This document shows, piece by piece, positions 24,408-32,737 of a stretch of DNA of 64,000 nucleotides; positions within the stretch are counted from its first letter, which is position 1; every line of letters starts with the position of its first letter. Origin of the DNA: Pseudomaricurvus sp050633365 (GTDB lineage: Bacteria; Pseudomonadota; Gammaproteobacteria; Pseudomonadales; Cellvibrionaceae); contig JBOEGJ010000015.1 of assembly GCA_050633365.1 (NCBI GenBank), positions 1 to 64,000 on the forward strand, read 5' to 3'. The position numbers and the translations under genes are program-made. A model generated the notes under the pieces. The model made no database searches and was not told where the DNA came from. It saw only the letters and a program-made list of their open reading frames with translations.

Positions 24408-26600
24408 TCAGAGATCAAAGCGGTCGAGGTTCATCACTTTTGTCCAGGCTGCTACAAAGTCGTTCACAAATTGCTCTCCTGCATCATTTGAAGCATAGGC
24501 TTCAGCAATCGCCCGAAGTTCAGAGTTAGATCCAAAGATTAGGTCAACAGGTGTGGCCGTGTATTTGGTCTTTCCTGTGGCGCGGTCTTTACCTTCATAC
24601 AAACCGTTATCTTGTTTGCTCCAGACGGTCGACATATCCAATAGGTTGACGAAAAAATCGTTGCTGAGTGTTCCTGATTTGTTTGTCAGTACCCCGTGAC
24701 TGGAACTGGCCGCATTGGCTCCCAGGGTGCGCATACCGCCAATCAATACCGTCATCTCGGGCACGGTAAGCGTGAGCAGGTCGGCCTTGTCGATGAGCAT
24801 ATTGGTCGGTGAATCGTAGGCGTCCTCGGTGTAGTAGTTACGAAATGCATCGGCGGTAGGTTCCAATAACGCAAAGGAGTTTACGTCGGTCATTTCCTGT
24901 GTCGCATCCCCTCGGCCAGATTTGAATGGTACAGAAACCTTAAAGCCGGCATCTTTCGCTGCTTTTTCGATAGCGGCATTTCCGCCGAGAACAATCAGAT
25001 CTGCGAGAGATACATCGCGTTTACTTTTCTTCTGTATGGTCCGCAGGGTATTGAGTACTTTTTCGAGTTCGGCGGGATCGTTCGCGGCCCAAGTTTTCTG
25101 CGGTGCCAGTTGTATGCGAGCACCGTTGGCTCCGCCGCGCATGTCTGAACCGCGATAGGTTGATGCTGATGCCCAGGCAGTCCGGACCAGTTCTTCGACG
25201 CTCAGGTTCGATTTCAGTATGGCTTTTTTGAGCTTCGCCGCATCTCTGTCGCTGATGGTGTTGCCCTCGGGGATTGGGTCTTGCCAGATGAATACTTCCT
25301 CGGGAGCATCAGAACCTGCGTAGCGAGCGCGAGGGCCAAGGTCGCGGTGAGTGAGTTTGAACCAAGCTTTGGCAAAGGCTTGATCAAAGGCCTTCGGGTT
25401 CTTCCAGAAGCGCTCGGCAATTTCACGAAAGCCGGGGTCTATTTTTAGCGCCATGTCGGTGGTGAACATCACCGGTGGATTGCGCTTACCTTTAACGTGA
25501 GCGTCAGGTACGAGTTGATGTAGCGATTTTTCTGACGGACGCCACTGGTGTGCACCGGCGGGGCTTTGATGTTGCTCCCACTCAAAACGAAAGAGGTTGT
25601 CGAGATATAGAATTGACCAGGCGGTGGGAGTCTGAGTCCAGGCGCCTTCTAGGCCGCTGGTCATGGTGTCTTCCGAGTGGCCTTTGCCGCACTTGTTTTT
25701 CCAGCCCAGGCCTTGGTCTTCGATCGGCGCTGCACCGGGCTCTGGACCAACGCATTTCGCCTTTCGCGCGCCGTGGGCTTTGCCAAGGGTGTGTCCACCA
25801 GCGACTAGGGCGACAATCTCTTCGTCATTCATTGCCATGCGGCCAAAAGATTCACGCATGTTCTTTGCTGCCGCTAGGGCATCCATATTACCGCCTGGGC
25901 CTTCTGGGTTGACGTAGATGAGTCCCATCTGCATGGCAGCCAGTGGCTTTTCAAGCTCGCCGCCTTTGTTGCGGTGTTTACTGTCTAACCATTTTTGCTC
26001 TTTACCCCAGTAAACTTCGTCGGCTTCCCAGTCATCGATTCGACCACCGGCAAAGCCAAGTGTTTCAAAGCCCATGGATTCGAGCGATACGTTACCCGCG
26101 AGGATCATCAAGTCTGCCCAAGATACTGAGCGTCCGTACTTTTGCTTTACTGGCCACAGCAAGCGGCGGGCTTTGTCGAGACTGACGTTATCTGGCCAGC
26201 TGTTAAGTGGATCAAAGCGTTGCTGTCCGCCATCGGCGCCGCCGCGGCCATCAAGGGTGCGATAGGTGCCAGCGCTGTGCCACGCCATACGAATCATCAA
26301 ACCGCCGTAATGACCCCAATCGGCGGGCCACCAGTCTTGACTGTCGGTGAGTGTTTTTTCGATATCGGCTTCTAAGGCTTTGATGTCGACTTTGGCAAAG
26401 GCGGCAGGATAATCGAAATCTGATCCGTAGGGGTTGGATCGATCATCGTGGGTACGCAGGGCATCCATATCGAGCTGTTCTGGCCACCAAAACTTATTGG
26501 TTGGCGCGCCAATTGGCGTTGCAGCGACATTGCCGGCAATGAGAAGCGAGGCGAGCGCCGATGTCGCAATTGCGGTTCCTAGTCGAGAGTTCTTATTCAT
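24408..26600 (-). CDS. katG: Catalase-peroxidase KatG with an N-terminal signal peptide
   Basis: A 730-residue bifunctional haem enzyme that destroys hydrogen peroxide and organic peroxides. Residues 1-27 form a Sec-type signal (basic start, ASALASLLIAGNVA, ATP at the end), so the enzyme is probably periplasmic, like KatP-type members. The distal pocket Arg104, Trp107, His108 lies in RMAWHSAGTYR, the cross-link partners are Tyr229 (YVNPEGP) and Met255, and the proximal ligand is His270 (AGGHTLGKAHG). All core residues are present, as is the second, haem-less domain. A perfect AAGGAG before ATG 26600 excludes the longer start at 26651. oxyR lies directly upstream on the same strand, which fits peroxide induction. 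Confidence 0.95.
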   Translation of the reverse strand: MNKNSRLGTAIATSALASLLIAGNVAATPIGAPTNKFWWPEQLDMDALRTHDDRSNPYGSDFDYPAAFAKVDIKALEADIEKTLTDSQDWWPADWGHYGGLMIRMAWHSAGTYRTLDGRGGADGGQQRFDPLNSWPDNVSLDKARRLLWPVKQKYGRSVSWADLMILAGNVSLESMGFETLGFAGGRIDDWEADEVYWGKEQKWLDSKHRNKGGELEKPLAAMQMGLIYVNPEGPGGNMDALAAAKNMRESFGRMAMNDEEIVALVAGGHTLGKAHGARKAKCVGPEPGAAPIEDQGLGWKNKCGKGHSEDTMTSGLEGAWTQTPTAWSILYLDNLFRFEWEQHQSPAGAHQWRPSEKSLHQLVPDAHVKGKRNPPVMFTTDMALKIDPGFREIAERFWKNPKAFDQAFAKAWFKLTHRDLGPRARYAGSDAPEEVFIWQDPIPEGNTISDRDAAKLKKAILKSNLSVEELVRTAWASASTYRGSDMRGGANGARIQLAPQKTWAANDPAELEKVLNTLRTIQKKSKRDVSLADLIVLGGNAAIEKAAKDAGFKVSVPFKSGRGDATQEMTDVNSFALLEPTADAFRNYYTEDAYDSPTNMLIDKADLLTLTVPEMTVLIGGMRTLGANAASSSHGVLTNKSGTLSNDFFVNLLDMSTVWSKQDNGLYEGKDRATGKTKYTATPVDLIFGSNSELRAIAEAYASNDAGEQFVNDFVAAWTKVMNLDRFDL

Positions 26601-26895
26601 GGTTTTCTCCTTGGAGTATTGTGATAACTCAATTTGTAGAAGCTGTAACAACTCTGTCAGCTTAGGAGTTTAGAAGGGGGATGGCTAATTCAAAAAGTCG
26701 AAGATGACGTTCAGTTTTTTAGAATGTTCGCTGTAGTGGCGTTAAAAATTGTTTCGACCGTTGAGTTTGATGACAGTACCCGGACCGGTGATTTCGATTC
26801 GTTTGTCGCAATACCCGTTGAATACTAAGAGAAAAGGCTGCCAAAGAGATGTCGGACGACACATGTGTGCCTGCTCGAACGTTGATGCGATCAGA
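26601..26895. other. oxyR-katG intergenic region
   Basis: This 295-bp region should contain the katG promoter and an OxyR site. I searched for the ATAG-N7-CTAT-type spaced pattern and did not find a convincing match, so no operator is called. Confidence 0.4.
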
Positions 26896-27804
26896 TCATT
26901 GTCCGGTGCGACATTGTTCCAGCTCTGATTTGAACAGAGTGATCAAGGATTCCACGCTTCGAACATCAACATAATTTGGGCGGGTGATAAACGAAATTCT
27001 TCGATGGGGGCCAGCTTCTTTGAGGTGTACGGCTTTAATGGGAGTGTCGACATTAGCGAGCTGATCGAGTGCCATCTCGGGGATGAGTGTGGTGCCCATC
27101 TTACCTGCTACCATCTGAATTAATGTCGTTAAACTCGTGGCATTGAAGTTGATTGCTGAAGACTGGTGGGATAGCTGACAGGCGGAAAGCGCATGTTCTT
27201 TTAGGCAGTGTCCGTCTTTTAGCAGCATCAATTTACGTTGCTGCATATCATCGCTACTGATTTGCGTTTGTTGGCCTAAGGGGTCATCGCTATCGGTAAC
27301 CCAATAAAAATCCTCCTGCCAGAATTCAAAGGTGAGGAGGCCGTCACAGGCAAACGGCAGAGCCAAAATGGCGGTGTCGATTTCTCCCTTTTTGACCATG
27401 TCCACCAAGACGTGAGACTGCTCTTCTACCAAAGTCAGCTCTAGGTTAGGGTACTGTCGATTCAACGCCGGTAGCACTTTAGGCAGAAGGTAAGGGCCGA
27501 TGGTGGGAATTACACCGATCTTCATAGGGTATGAGAGTGGGGCTTTGCTGATATTGCCCATTTGGTAGAGCTCGTCTACCTCCAGAATGATGTTTTGGGC
27601 CTTTCCTAGAAAGCGTTGCCCCAGTGGCGTGATCAGTACCTTTTTGTTATCGCGCTCAAAGATCTGAAATCCCAGTTGCTTCTCCAGTTCCGTTAACGCT
27701 GTACTGAGCGCAGACTGGGAAACCGACGAGGCTTCTGCGGCCTTTTTAAAATGCAGTGTTTTTTCTACTGCAAGCGCATAGGTCAATTGCTTTATTGAAA
27801 TCAT
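26896..27804 (-). CDS. oxyR: Hydrogen-peroxide sensor and LysR regulator OxyR
   Basis: A 302-residue LysR protein. The N-terminal HTH is QLTYALAVEKTLHFKKAAEA with the following SVSQSALSTAL recognition helix. The regulatory domain contains KDGHCLKEHALSAC with Cys200 and Cys209, matching the peroxide-reactive Cys199 and Cys208 pair of E. coli OxyR. This identifies it more firmly than LysR homology alone. Oxidation forms a disulfide and activates targets such as katG. I use ATG 27804; the GTG at 27864 adds 20 unconserved residues. It sits about 295 bp upstream of katG on the same strand. Confidence 0.93.
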   Translation of the reverse strand: MISIKQLTYALAVEKTLHFKKAAEASSVSQSALSTALTELEKQLGFQIFERDNKKVLITPLGQRFLGKAQNIILEVDELYQMGNISKAPLSYPMKIGVIPTIGPYLLPKVLPALNRQYPNLELTLVEEQSHVLVDMVKKGEIDTAILALPFACDGLLTFEFWQEDFYWVTDSDDPLGQQTQISSDDMQQRKLMLLKDGHCLKEHALSACQLSHQSSAINFNATSLTTLIQMVAGKMGTTLIPEMALDQLANVDTPIKAVHLKEAGPHRRISFITRPNYVDVRSVESLITLFKSELEQCRTGQ

Positions 27805-28123
27805 AGGTGCTGTCGGTGGTTGGCGTTTTACGCGAACGAGTATCCTACAGTCAGTTTGATTCACTAAATTGAATATCCATATGAGGTTAATTGGTTTATA
27901 CGAGGGGTGGTAGTTGCTGCGGGTATTAGCTCCGATGAGCTAGCGGATGGCTGCGCCTAAAAGGCAATAGAGCGATGGCTACCGTTTCGTTTGATCGACA
28001 ACGGTGATGACGGATCGATTGAATGAGGCGTTTTAAGTGGGAAGCGGGTCAACAGTGAGGCAATGACTTGGCGGCGTAAAGCCGTCTCCAAGCCAGCACC
28101 TCTAGAGGGGAATGGTTTTAGGA
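27805..28123. other. Intergenic region upstream of oxyR, no gene seen
   Basis: About 319 bp between oxyR and the exported SDR gene, on the same strand. It presumably contains the oxyR promoter. No repeat, hairpin with T-run or credible small frame is visible. Confidence 0.35.
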
Positions 28124-29077
28124 TTATTGCTTTTTAGCGGATCGCTTGTCAGCTTCCTCGTTGAGCATCTCAATCAATCGGGCTTGATCGAACTCATGGG
28201 CTTGACCATCGTTGAGTTCTAACAATTTACTCAGTTGACGGCGAAGTACGCGATCGGCTTGCTCTACGCGTTCGATGACCATGTAGCGGCTGCGTGGAGT
28301 TTCACTCTGCATGGCGTGAAGTGCGGCTTTGCCAACGGGGGTGGGATCTGGGTGTTGATCGATTTTTCCCAGTTGTGCGAGAAAGTAAGCGCGCTCTTTA
28401 GGGTAGGCGGTGTCTTCGGTCCAGTAGTTGGCGTCGTCCAGAACCTTTTTGGCGGCAAGTCCGATGTTGGATTTGTAGGTGCCCGGTTCAATCACATGCA
28501 CGCTAACATCAAAGCGAGCCATCTCTTGTGCCAGTGCATCGGTATAGGCTTCGATGGCGTGTTTGCTCATGCTGTAAGAGCCAAAGATCGGAGTAGTTAC
28601 AATACCTGCGATGGATCCAGTGGTGGCGATACGACCTTTGCTCTCGATGATCATAGGGGCAAAGGCTTGGGTGACTCGCATGGGACCATAGACATTAACG
28701 TCCATCAGGTATTGAACTTGCTCGACGGGTGTTTCCAGTATTGGCCCAAACACGGAAATACCCGCGTTGTTTATAAGGCCATACAAACCTCGACCTTGTT
28801 GCTCTACGAACTTAACGGCGGCATCAATCTCGTCTTGGTTACGCACATCAAACTGAACCGCGGTGACATTGTCCATTTTGTTCATGGCGTCCATTTCGTG
28901 TTTGTGTAAAACACCGGCGTACACGTAGAAACCATTATTGGAGAGTTGTTGTGTCATCTTTAAACCTAGCCCTGAGTTAGAGCCGGTGACTAAAACCGCT
29001 TTTTGTTGATCAGCGGCCGATAGGCTGGCACTCGCAAAAAGCGACAGCGTGAATAGAATAAGGGGGACTAGTTTCAT
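28124..29077 (-). CDS. Exported short-chain dehydrogenase/reductase
   Basis: A 317-residue SDR carrying a clear N-terminal signal sequence (MKLVPLILFTLSLFASASLS, then AADQQ). The cofactor loop is VTGSNSGLGLKMTQQL; the structural NNAG motif is in LINNAGISVFG. The Ser of TTGSIAG and Tyr-Lys of YSMSKHAIEAYT complete the catalytic set, so it should be an active NAD(P)-dependent enzyme of the classical family. An exported SDR is unusual because the periplasm lacks NAD(P); it might instead stay membrane-anchored facing the cytoplasm. AAGG 8 nt before ATG 29077 sets the start and makes the signal part of the protein. Substrate unknown. Confidence 0.85.
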   Translation of the reverse strand: MKLVPLILFTLSLFASASLSAADQQKAVLVTGSNSGLGLKMTQQLSNNGFYVYAGVLHKHEMDAMNKMDNVTAVQFDVRNQDEIDAAVKFVEQQGRGLYGLINNAGISVFGPILETPVEQVQYLMDVNVYGPMRVTQAFAPMIIESKGRIATTGSIAGIVTTPIFGSYSMSKHAIEAYTDALAQEMARFDVSVHVIEPGTYKSNIGLAAKKVLDDANYWTEDTAYPKERAYFLAQLGKIDQHPDPTPVGKAALHAMQSETPRSRYMVIERVEQADRVLRRQLSKLLELNDGQAHEFDQARLIEMLNEEADKRSAKKQ

Positions 29078-29356
29078 CTCAATTGCCTTGTTGTTTATTG
29101 TTGGACTGCAACGCACAACTCTATCAGTTTTTATCGATAAAAAGAGAGGAAATTCATACAACTTAACACTATGTTTGTCGTTGATGTTTCGCTATAGATT
29201 TCGGTGATAAAGGAAGGGCTAGTCAGCGTTTTGGAATTCACTGGGCAATTGTCGGTACAGCTATTTTGTCACCTTCTGTAAGCTGCTTTCGATTGGTATT
29301 TTAGTTGCCACTCATCAGGCGCAATTATTTAGTCTCTACGATCTATTCACTACTAT

Positions 29357-30253
29357 CTAGTCGCAACGAAAAAGCCTCAGCAGTTTTTCGACTATCCATT
29401 GGTGCAGCGGGCTGTGATTTGAGCGACTGTGCCATGCCACCACTACTTTAAATTTTGGTGTCTGGGTGTCGAGCTGCAGCGATACCACATTTTTATTGGG
29501 TAGCAGTCGCGATGGATAGAAGGCAATGGTATCGGTCGCGGCGATCATCTCAGGAGCGGTTGAAAAACTGGGAACCGACATCACAATATTTCGCTGCAAA
29601 CCCTGTTGAGCAAACCATTCATCGTGAGATCCTCGAAGATTGGCACGGGAGGGAGAGATGATCAGTTGCGGCAGCTTGGCGGCATCGCTCAGAGTGAGAG
29701 GTTTGTTTTTCAGCGGATGCCTCTTTCCTGCAACGCAAACGTGTTGCTCTTCGAACAGTAATTTGTAGGGCAGGTTGTCTGGGATGAAGGCTGGGAAGGT
29801 CAGGGCGAGATCGACTTCGCCGGCCACCATCAACTGGTTAAGGTTGTCCGATTCGAAATCTCGGACAATGATCTTCAATTCAGGGGCCTCTTTTCGCACT
29901 TGCGCAAGTAACTGAGGCAGTACCGCTAGAATGGCGTAATCGGTGGCGCTGATGCTAAACACACCTTTGTAGGTCGCTGGATTGAAAGCGTCGGGTGTCA
30001 ATAGGGACTCAATATCTTCCAATACTCGGTGTATCTTACTTTCCAGTTGTTCGGCCAATGGCGTGGGGACCATGCCATTGCCTTGCCGGACCAATAAGCG
30101 GTCATCAAAGATATCTCGTAGCTTACGCAGTTGCTCGCTGATCGCCTGTTGGGTTAATCCCATTGTCTCAGCCACTCTCGACAAATTTCGCTGTTGCAAT
30201 AGCGCTTCAAGAATCCGCAGCTGCTTAAGTTCTAACCGATTGATACCATTCAT
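29357..30253 (-). CDS. LysR family transcriptional regulator
   Basis: A 298-residue LysR protein with the N-terminal HTH (LKQLRILEALLQQRNLSRVA, then TMGLTQQAISEQLRKLR) and a periplasmic-binding-protein-like effector domain. A GNGMVPTPLAEQLESKIHRVLEDIE linker follows the HTH. It is transcribed divergently from the old-yellow-enzyme gene, with only about 100 bp between the starts, containing a candidate operator at 30265-30283. This makes the reductase the likely target. The inducer is not predictable from sequence. Confidence 0.88.
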   Translation of the reverse strand: MNGINRLELKQLRILEALLQQRNLSRVAETMGLTQQAISEQLRKLRDIFDDRLLVRQGNGMVPTPLAEQLESKIHRVLEDIESLLTPDAFNPATYKGVFSISATDYAILAVLPQLLAQVRKEAPELKIIVRDFESDNLNQLMVAGEVDLALTFPAFIPDNLPYKLLFEEQHVCVAGKRHPLKNKPLTLSDAAKLPQLIISPSRANLRGSHDEWFAQQGLQRNIVMSVPSFSTAPEMIAATDTIAFYPSRLLPNKNVVSLQLDTQTPKFKVVVAWHSRSNHSPLHQWIVEKLLRLFRCD

Positions 30254-30264
30254 AGTTGTATCCT

Positions 30265-30283
30265 AAACAACAGTTGATTGTTT
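30265..30283. promoter_or_regulatory. Candidate LysR operator in the OYE divergent promoter
   Basis: An inverted repeat AAACAA-N7-TTGTTT lies just upstream of the LysR start and about 75 bp before the reductase start, in an AT-rich patch that also contains a TTGTATC direct repeat. Confidence 0.4.
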
Positions 30284-30355
30284 CTAATTGTATCTTTGCC
30301 ACTCTACTATGCCCATCAAAATCTAGTATCACTATGGCGTAGCCGGAGAAGTCCT

Positions 30356-31477
30356 TTGAAAAACCAAGCATTGTTCAGTGAAATTAACCTTGGGCCTTAT
30401 ACCTTAAAGAATCGAGTAGTGTTGCCGCCCTTGACCCGCTCGCGCAGCACTCAGCCGGGAAATGTGGCCAACGAACTTATGGCTAGTTACTACACGCAGC
30501 GTTCCGAGGCGGGGTTCATGGTGACCGAAGGCACACAAATCGAGCCTCGAGGCCAGGGCTATGCTTGGACGCCAGGTATTCATTCACAAGATCAAATCGA
30601 GGGCTGGAAGAAGGTGACTGAGGCTGTACATGATCAAAACGGAGTGATCTTTGCTCAGCTGTGGCACGTCGGGCGTGTTTCTCATGTCACGCTGCAACCC
30701 AACGGCGAGCAGCCAATCGCACCTTCGGCAATTCGTGCAGATGCCGTGAAAGTATTTATTGAAACTGGGCCAGGAGAAGGTGCTTTAGCAGATCCAAGTG
30801 AGCCCCGTGCTCTGACGACAACGGAGGTCAAAGAGTTGGTTCAGCTCTATGCTCAGGCAGCGCGCAATGCGTTAGACGCTGGGTTCGATGGGGTGGAGTT
30901 ACACTGCGCCAATGGCTATCTGGTGAATCAATTTATCTCGGAGCATACCAATCAGCGCGATGACGAATACGGCGGGAGTCTTGAGAACCGACTGCGTTTT
31001 TTAAAAGAGATTGTAGCGGCAGTCGCGGAGGTTGTGGGTAGCGATCGAATGGGCGTTAGATTTGCACCACTGTTTGAAAGCACCGACGAAGAGCGAGTCT
31101 ATCTGGGGCTGGTTGAGAGCGATCCACACACCACCTATACCGAAGCGATCAAACTGCTGAATGAGGCGGGTATCGCCTATCTGTCGTTGGCGGAAGCGGA
31201 CTGGGATAACGCTCCAGATTTGCCCGATGACTTCTACAGTGAGGTTCGCGAAATCTTTAGCGGACGCATTATGTATGCGGGTAAGTACTCGGCGGAGAAA
31301 GCGCTGCGAGTTCTTCAAGCGGGGCATGGCGATATGTTTGGATTTGGTCGTCCTTTCATTGCCAATCCCGATCTGCCCGAACGCATCCGCAATCAGTGGC
31401 CGCTAAATGAGACTGATGGCGATACGCTTTATGGCGGCACGGATATCGGATACACCGATTATCCCGCTTACGGATAG
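30356..31477 (+). CDS. nemA: Old yellow enzyme family ene-reductase (NemA-like)
   Basis: A 373-residue FMN oxidoreductase that reduces activated C=C bonds and nitro or maleimide compounds with NADPH. Segments in order: FSEINLGPYTLKNRVVLPPLTRSR, FAQLWHVGRVSH (residues about 97-110), FDGVELHCANGYLVNQFI, RDDEYGGSLENRLRF, FGFGRPFIANPDLPERI, and a YGGTDIGYTDYP end. The best start is TTG 30356 with GGAG upstream, giving the normal N-terminus. An upstream frame to 30278 would add 26 odd residues. It is controlled, probably, by the divergent LysR gene. The symbol is by family resemblance. Confidence 0.9.
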   Translation: MKNQALFSEINLGPYTLKNRVVLPPLTRSRSTQPGNVANELMASYYTQRSEAGFMVTEGTQIEPRGQGYAWTPGIHSQDQIEGWKKVTEAVHDQNGVIFAQLWHVGRVSHVTLQPNGEQPIAPSAIRADAVKVFIETGPGEGALADPSEPRALTTTEVKELVQLYAQAARNALDAGFDGVELHCANGYLVNQFISEHTNQRDDEYGGSLENRLRFLKEIVAAVAEVVGSDRMGVRFAPLFESTDEERVYLGLVESDPHTTYTEAIKLLNEAGIAYLSLAEADWDNAPDLPDDFYSEVREIFSGRIMYAGKYSAEKALRVLQAGHGDMFGFGRPFIANPDLPERIRNQWPLNETDGDTLYGGTDIGYTDYPAYG

Positions 31478-31853
31478 ATACTTGATGCAGCGTACGGATG
31501 CGATCTAGAGAGTGCTTTAAGGCTCTGTCATTGGCGCAGAGGAAACGCGCAGTAGTCGTTTTTATAACGCTATGGCTTTCAATGGATGAAACCCGTAGCG
31601 GGTGGTCTACAGTCAGTGTGGTTGTTCATCAAATCTTTGTCACAAGTGCCGTTGTCTCAACCCATAACTTACTCGTCCATAATTAGTTCGCTGATCGTCG
31701 TTTCTGTTTTGATTCTGCCAAATTGCAGCTCTAGTGAACGCCTTCGTTGCTGCATTCCCCCGATCTGTAGTATTTTGCAGCGAGAATTCTCCCTGTTTAG
31801 AGCGCTGGAGTATGGTTTGATGGCCCAGCGGCTCATTGTCAAAGGTTAACAAA
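31478..31853. other. Intergenic region, no gene seen
   Basis: About 376 bp between the ene-reductase and the crotonase, both on the plus strand. Overlapping short frames here look random and have no ribosome sites. AAAGG sits 8 nt before the next gene's ATG. Confidence 0.4.
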
Positions 31854-32630
31854 ATGGATGTATTAGTCGAAAAACGTGGTCATATATTGCTCATCGGTTG
31901 GAATCGTCCCAAGAAATATAACGCCCTCACAGTTGCGATGTTTCACGAATTGGCTAAAGCCTATCACCAGCTGCAAATTGATGACGAGCTAAGAGTGGCC
32001 GTTGTTTATGGCGAAGGTGATCATTTTACCGCCGGCTTGCAGTTGGATGATTGGACCGATGAGCTCGGTGGCGGTGAGCCGATGCAATTGCCCGAGGGGG
32101 AAATTGATCCGTTTGGCATGAGCGGCGAGATTTTACGCAAGCCTGTCATTATGGCGGTGAAAGGACTGTGTTTTACCGCAGGCGTTGAGCTGATGCTTAA
32201 TAGCGATATTCGCATTGCGGCGGACAATACTCGTTTTGCTCAGTTGGAAGTACAGCGGGGTTTTCATGCCTGTGGTGGCGCAACGCTGCGTTTACCGAAG
32301 GAGATGGGGTGGTCCAATGCACAGCGCTATTTATTAACGGGTGATGAGTGGACGGCGCAACAGGCTCTGGGCTGGGGAATGGTGCAAGAAGTGGTTACCC
32401 CAGAAGAATTAATGCCCACTGCCATGGCCATTGCCGAGAAGGTGGCAAAAGCTGCGCCTCTAGGCGTCCAAGGCAGTTTGATGTCATCTAAATATGTTCG
32501 ACTTCCTGCCGAAACGGAATCGAAAGAGCGTATGTTCCGTGATCTCAAACCAATTATGGACAGCGACGATATGAAAGAGGGCGTAGCTTCATTTTTGGAG
32601 CGTCGCGAAGCGGTGTTCACGGGTAAGTAG
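31854..32630 (+). CDS. Enoyl-CoA hydratase/isomerase (crotonase) family protein
   Basis: A 258-residue crotonase-fold protein. The oxyanion-hole region is HFTAGLQLDDW (residues about 60-70) and VKGLCFTAGVELMLNSDIRIAA (about 100-121). FAQLEVQRGFHACGG covers the region where hydratases carry a catalytic Glu, and here that position is less clear, so hydratase, isomerase or hydrolase activity all remain possible. ATG 31854 follows AAAGG by 8 nt; the longer frame from 31836 starts with a non-standard codon. It is monocistronic, closed by a terminator at 32661. Confidence 0.85.
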   Translation: MDVLVEKRGHILLIGWNRPKKYNALTVAMFHELAKAYHQLQIDDELRVAVVYGEGDHFTAGLQLDDWTDELGGGEPMQLPEGEIDPFGMSGEILRKPVIMAVKGLCFTAGVELMLNSDIRIAADNTRFAQLEVQRGFHACGGATLRLPKEMGWSNAQRYLLTGDEWTAQQALGWGMVQEVVTPEELMPTAMAIAEKVAKAAPLGVQGSLMSSKYVRLPAETESKERMFRDLKPIMDSDDMKEGVASFLERREAVFTGK

Positions 32631-32660
32631 CTCATGAGCTAGCGCTGTCCTATTGAGAGT

Positions 32661-32699
32661 CGACTCAGATGTTAACGAATGTTTGAGTCGCATTTTTTC
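32661..32699 (+). terminator. Rho-independent terminator after the crotonase gene
   Basis: CGACTCA and TGAGTCG (32661-32667 and 32684-32690) form the stem around an inner imperfect palindrome. A T-rich run ATTTTTTCT follows. It also lies just beyond the stop of the convergent kinase gene. Confidence 0.65.
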
Positions 32700-32737
32700 T
32701 GTCTTGTTGGGTTTCTCTTGGATTAGCGGCTGCCAAC

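Noticed and set aside
26601..26895. OxyR operator upstream of katG
   Set aside because: Only loose partial matches to the four spaced ATAG-type elements were found, so I did not call one.
28235..28909. 224-codon plus-strand frame
   Set aside because: It lies opposite the well-supported exported SDR gene, has no domain pattern and is a shadow frame.
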